A stretch of 43,973 nucleotides of DNA from Candidatus Omnitrophota bacterium (GTDB lineage: Bacteria > Hinthialibacterota > Hinthialibacteria > Hinthialibacterales > JAKPRU01). The stretch lies in assembly GCA_029570205.1 (NCBI GenBank), contig JAKQSI010000057.1:1-43973 (forward strand). The letters run 5' to 3'. How positions within the stretch are numbered: the first letter of the stretch is position 1; every line of letters starts with the position of its first letter. The notes beneath the pieces are model-generated. The model ran no database searches. It was given only the letters and a program-made list of their open reading frames with translations, and was not told the DNA's origin. A program made the position numbers and the translations under genes. Positions 42,153 through 43,973 of this stretch are shown here, piece by piece.

Positions 42153-43111
42153 ACCGACTACCGGCCGGATTTCGTCGCAGACGCTTCCGCGCAAGAGTCG
42201 GTTCTGTCTCTCCGCGCCGCCCAAAACAAATATCCGTCTTGCGGCTTGATACGCAATTCGCTCCCGATTCCCACGACCGCCGGGCGCTGCGACAGTACTT
42301 CGAAACCAACCGCTCTTATCTCCGGGACCTCCGGACCCATGACGAACCTTATCATCGGCAGTTCCTGACTCTCGTTCGACAGTGGATTCCCCCAGGGACG
42401 CGTGTGCTGGATGTCGGCTGCGGAACCGGACTCTCCACAGTCCTTCTCTCCCGAGCCGGATACAACACGGTCGGCGTGGACATTTCTTCATTGTTTCTTC
42501 AGGAAGGCGGACAACATGGAGAGGCCGACTTCGTGGCCGCCGATGCCGAAAGTCTTCCCTTTCCGTCGGCGACATTTGGGGCCGTCGTAGCATTCGAATT
42601 CATCGAGCATGTGGCCGATGTCCCTGCGGTTCTCACGGAATTCATTCGAATCCTGAAACCGGGCGGCGTCCTGCTGCTTCATTCGCCCAACCTCTGCTCG
42701 CCGTTCTTCCCTCTTCGGGACCTCTTTTCTCTTTTGCTCGGTGGAAAAGGAAGGCCGGTCTTTGCGGAGACACCGGACCAGGCGTGGCAGTGGCTTGCAA
42801 CCAACCTGAAACACACCGTTCATAAATTCCGCAGCCCGTTCCCGGACTTTCTGTATCGCAAACCGGACTTGTCTGGACAATACGCAGGCGGGGATGCCGA
42901 CAGTGTCTATCTCGCTTGCCAGATTGACCTTGCTTACTATCTGCGCCGTCAACACTTAGACATACTTCAGAAAGCCTGGGGTGAAAAAAGGCTTTCGCGA
43001 TGGCTTGCCTTTCTGCTGCCGAATTGCGCCCCCTATATTGCACTGGTGGCCCGCAAACCTCGTGACGTGAACGAGATTCTTTGTTCGTCGGGCATTCGGC
43101 AGCCGCCCTAG
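42149..43111 (+). CDS. Class I SAM-dependent methyltransferase
   Basis: The ATG at 42149 overlaps the previous stop (ATGA). The 320-residue protein has a basic N terminus (FRRRRFRARVGSVSPRR) and a Methyltransf_11-type Rossmann domain at about 85-220: motif I VLDVGCGTGLSTVLLSRAGY, VGVDIS (acidic residue binding the ribose), ADAESLPFPSATFGAVVAFEF, IEHV, and LTEFIRILKPGGVLLLHSPN. A C-terminal helical region follows. The substrate is unknown; coupling to the GxGYxYP gene hints at a small molecule or glycan. The stop codon TAG (43109-43111) is also the first bases of the repeat array. Confidence 0.88.
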   Translation: MNRLPAGFRRRRFRARVGSVSPRRPKQISVLRLDTQFAPDSHDRRALRQYFETNRSYLRDLRTHDEPYHRQFLTLVRQWIPPGTRVLDVGCGTGLSTVLLSRAGYNTVGVDISSLFLQEGGQHGEADFVAADAESLPFPSATFGAVVAFEFIEHVADVPAVLTEFIRILKPGGVLLLHSPNLCSPFFPLRDLFSLLLGGKGRPVFAETPDQAWQWLATNLKHTVHKFRSPFPDFLYRKPDLSGQYAGGDADSVYLACQIDLAYYLRRQHLDILQKAWGEKRLSRWLAFLLPNCAPYIALVARKPRDVNEILCSSGIRQPP

Positions 43112-43720
43112 TAGGACAGGCCTCCGTGCCTGTCAATGTACTGGTGCCTGTCAATGCCCTGTACCGGTAGGACAGGCCTCCGTGCCTGTCAATGTACTGA
43201 TGTACCGGTAGGACAGGCCTCCGTGCCTGTCAATGCCCTGTACCGGTAGGACAGGCCTCCGTGCCTGTCGATGCCCTGTACCGGTAGGACAGGCCTCCGT
43301 GCCTGTCGATGCCCTGTACCGGTAGGACAGGCCTCCGTGCCTGTCAATGTACTGATGTACTGGTAGGACAGGCCTCCGTGCCTGTCAATGCCCTGTACCG
43401 GTAGGACAGGCCTTCGTGCCTGTCAATGTACTGATGTACCGGTAGGACAGGCCTCCGTGCCTGTCAATGTACTGATGTACTGGTAGGACAGGCCTCCGTG
43501 CCTGTCAATGTACTGATGTACCGGTAGGACAGGCCTCCGTGCCTGTCAATGTACTGGTGCCTGTCAATGCCCTGTACCGGTAGGACAGGCCTCCGTGCCT
43601 GTCGATGCCCTGTACCGGTAGGACAGGCCTCCGTGCCTGTCAATGCCCTGTACCGGTAGGACAGGCCTCCGTGCCTGTCAATGTACTGTACTGGTAGGAC
43701 AGGCCTCTGTGCCTGTCGAT
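43110..43720. repeat. Tandem array of 15 hairpin repeats (38/41/56-bp units)
   Basis: Fifteen copies of GACAGGCCTCCGTGCCTGTC (7-bp stem GACAGGC/GCCTGTC, loop CTCCGT; two copies have single loop changes) are joined by GTACC-rich linkers. Unit lengths are 38 bp (linker ...AATGCCCTGTACCGGTAG), 41 bp (...AATGTACTGATGTACCGGTAG) and 56 bp (two units at the start and at 43539, which contain both). The linker itself holds the palindrome TACCGGTA. The array begins inside the methyltransferase stop codon. Variation in linkers shows recombination between unit types. It shares its plan with the array at 1-179. Confidence 0.95.
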
Positions 43721-43741
43721 GAGCGAGCTTTCTCAGGAACA

Positions 43742-43973
43742 TTACTCGCCCGGTTGGACGTGAAGAAAATCCTCAAGATGAGCAAGTCGGAATACATTGT
43801 AGACCGTGGCAGTGGGATTCCGAATCTCCAGCGCAGACCCCCGCAATGAAAGCATCGAATGAATATCGATCAAAACCGCCAGACCCCCACTGGTGATACT
43901 GGAAACTTTCGCAAGGTCAACAACCACGGTTTTCTCGATTTGGCATTGATACAAATGATCGCGAAGTTTCTGC
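43742..43973 (-). CDS. STAS-domain protein, 5' part outside the window
   Basis: The frame is open to the window end; the codon set as start (43954, TTG) is only an interior codon. Visible residues QKLRDHLYQCQIEKTVVVDLA continue with KVSSITSGGLAVLIDIHSML, then ALEIRNPTATVYNVFRLAHL and EDFLHV, the second half of a STAS domain. The Ser of SITSGGL is at the site phosphorylated in SpoIIAA-type antagonists. The gene ends 21 nt from the repeat array. It may be a single-domain anti-sigma antagonist or the end of a longer protein. Confidence 0.75.
   Translation of the reverse strand, partial: QKLRDHLYQCQIEKTVVVDLAKVSSITSGGLAVLIDIHSMLSLRGSALEIRNPTATVYNVFRLAHLEDFLHVQPGE

Noticed and set aside
43110-43720. 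CRISPR array
   Set aside because: The sequences between hairpins fall in two or three shared types, not unique spacers; no cas gene is near. The same holds for 1-179.
43464-43742. 92-codon frame on the minus strand through the array
   Set aside because: It only translates the repeat (recurring LTGTEACPT and HRQARRPVLPVQ); all frames over the array give such products.

Overview
The window is a chromosomal piece of an uncultured-type, diderm-looking bacterium with about 55% GC. A lipobox protein, many Sec signal peptides and a Complex I operon point to a Gram-negative envelope. Families typical of planctomycete, verrucomicrobial, hydrogenedentote and sumerlaeote genomes are present: DUF6807/PmoA-like, ThuA, secreted TIM-barrel epimerase, GxGYxYP, and cohesin proteins rich in Thr-Pro. 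I infer a lineage in that neighbourhood; the sequence alone does not fix the phylum.

Layout. 1-180: a 33-bp hairpin repeat array. 363-3264: a YfhO-like polytopic membrane protein and a small hypothetical protein. 3267-6398 (-): a divergent IleRS. 6562-7572: a putative promoter/palindrome, a zinc-ribbon protein and a PilZ-like protein. 7676-9456: MazG and a secreted hypothetical protein. 9457-10262: a decayed HEPN gene. 10263-12659: VanZ-like protein and a Ser/Thr kinase with TPRs. 12660-13616 is a gene graveyard: an isolated hairpin repeat, a deleted IS630 element with recognisable terminal inverted repeats, and a frameshifted DoxX/MauE gene that runs into the 3' end of a sigma-54 response regulator (13548-14975, -). 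15115-20188: a carbohydrate-type island (DUF6807, epimerase, putative glycosidase, ThuA), all predicted exported. 20565-24823 (-): tandem-STAS protein and two secreted cohesin proteins. 24936-25209 (-): tRNA-Asp and tRNA-Val behind a good sigma-70 promoter. 25463-26383: UTP-glucose-1-phosphate uridylyltransferase. 26609-38193: nuoE-F-G-H-J-K-N-L-M, followed by a lipoprotein. 38693-43111: secreted hypothetical, GxGYxYP protein, methyltransferase. 43110-43720: a second hairpin array of 15 units. 43742-end (-): a partial STAS protein.

How it fits together. The nuo operon encodes the NADH-input module (E, F, G) and most of the membrane arm (H, J, K, N, L, M), but nuoA-D and nuoI are absent here and must lie elsewhere if a full Complex I is made. 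The secreted carbohydrate genes look like a small polysaccharide-utilisation neighbourhood. Regulatory parts (kinase-TPR, orphan NtrC-type regulator, two STAS proteins, PilZ-like protein) are scattered without obvious partners.

The most unusual signal is the repeat layer. Arrays at both ends and an isolated copy near 12.7 kb share a 20-nt hairpin (7-bp stem in the arrays) with a compensatory base change between arrays. A second GC-rich repeat family occurs between genes and also in frame inside the YfhO-like coding region. I found no new enzyme system that I could defend; the repeat families and the nested cohesin/dockerin protein are the best leads.
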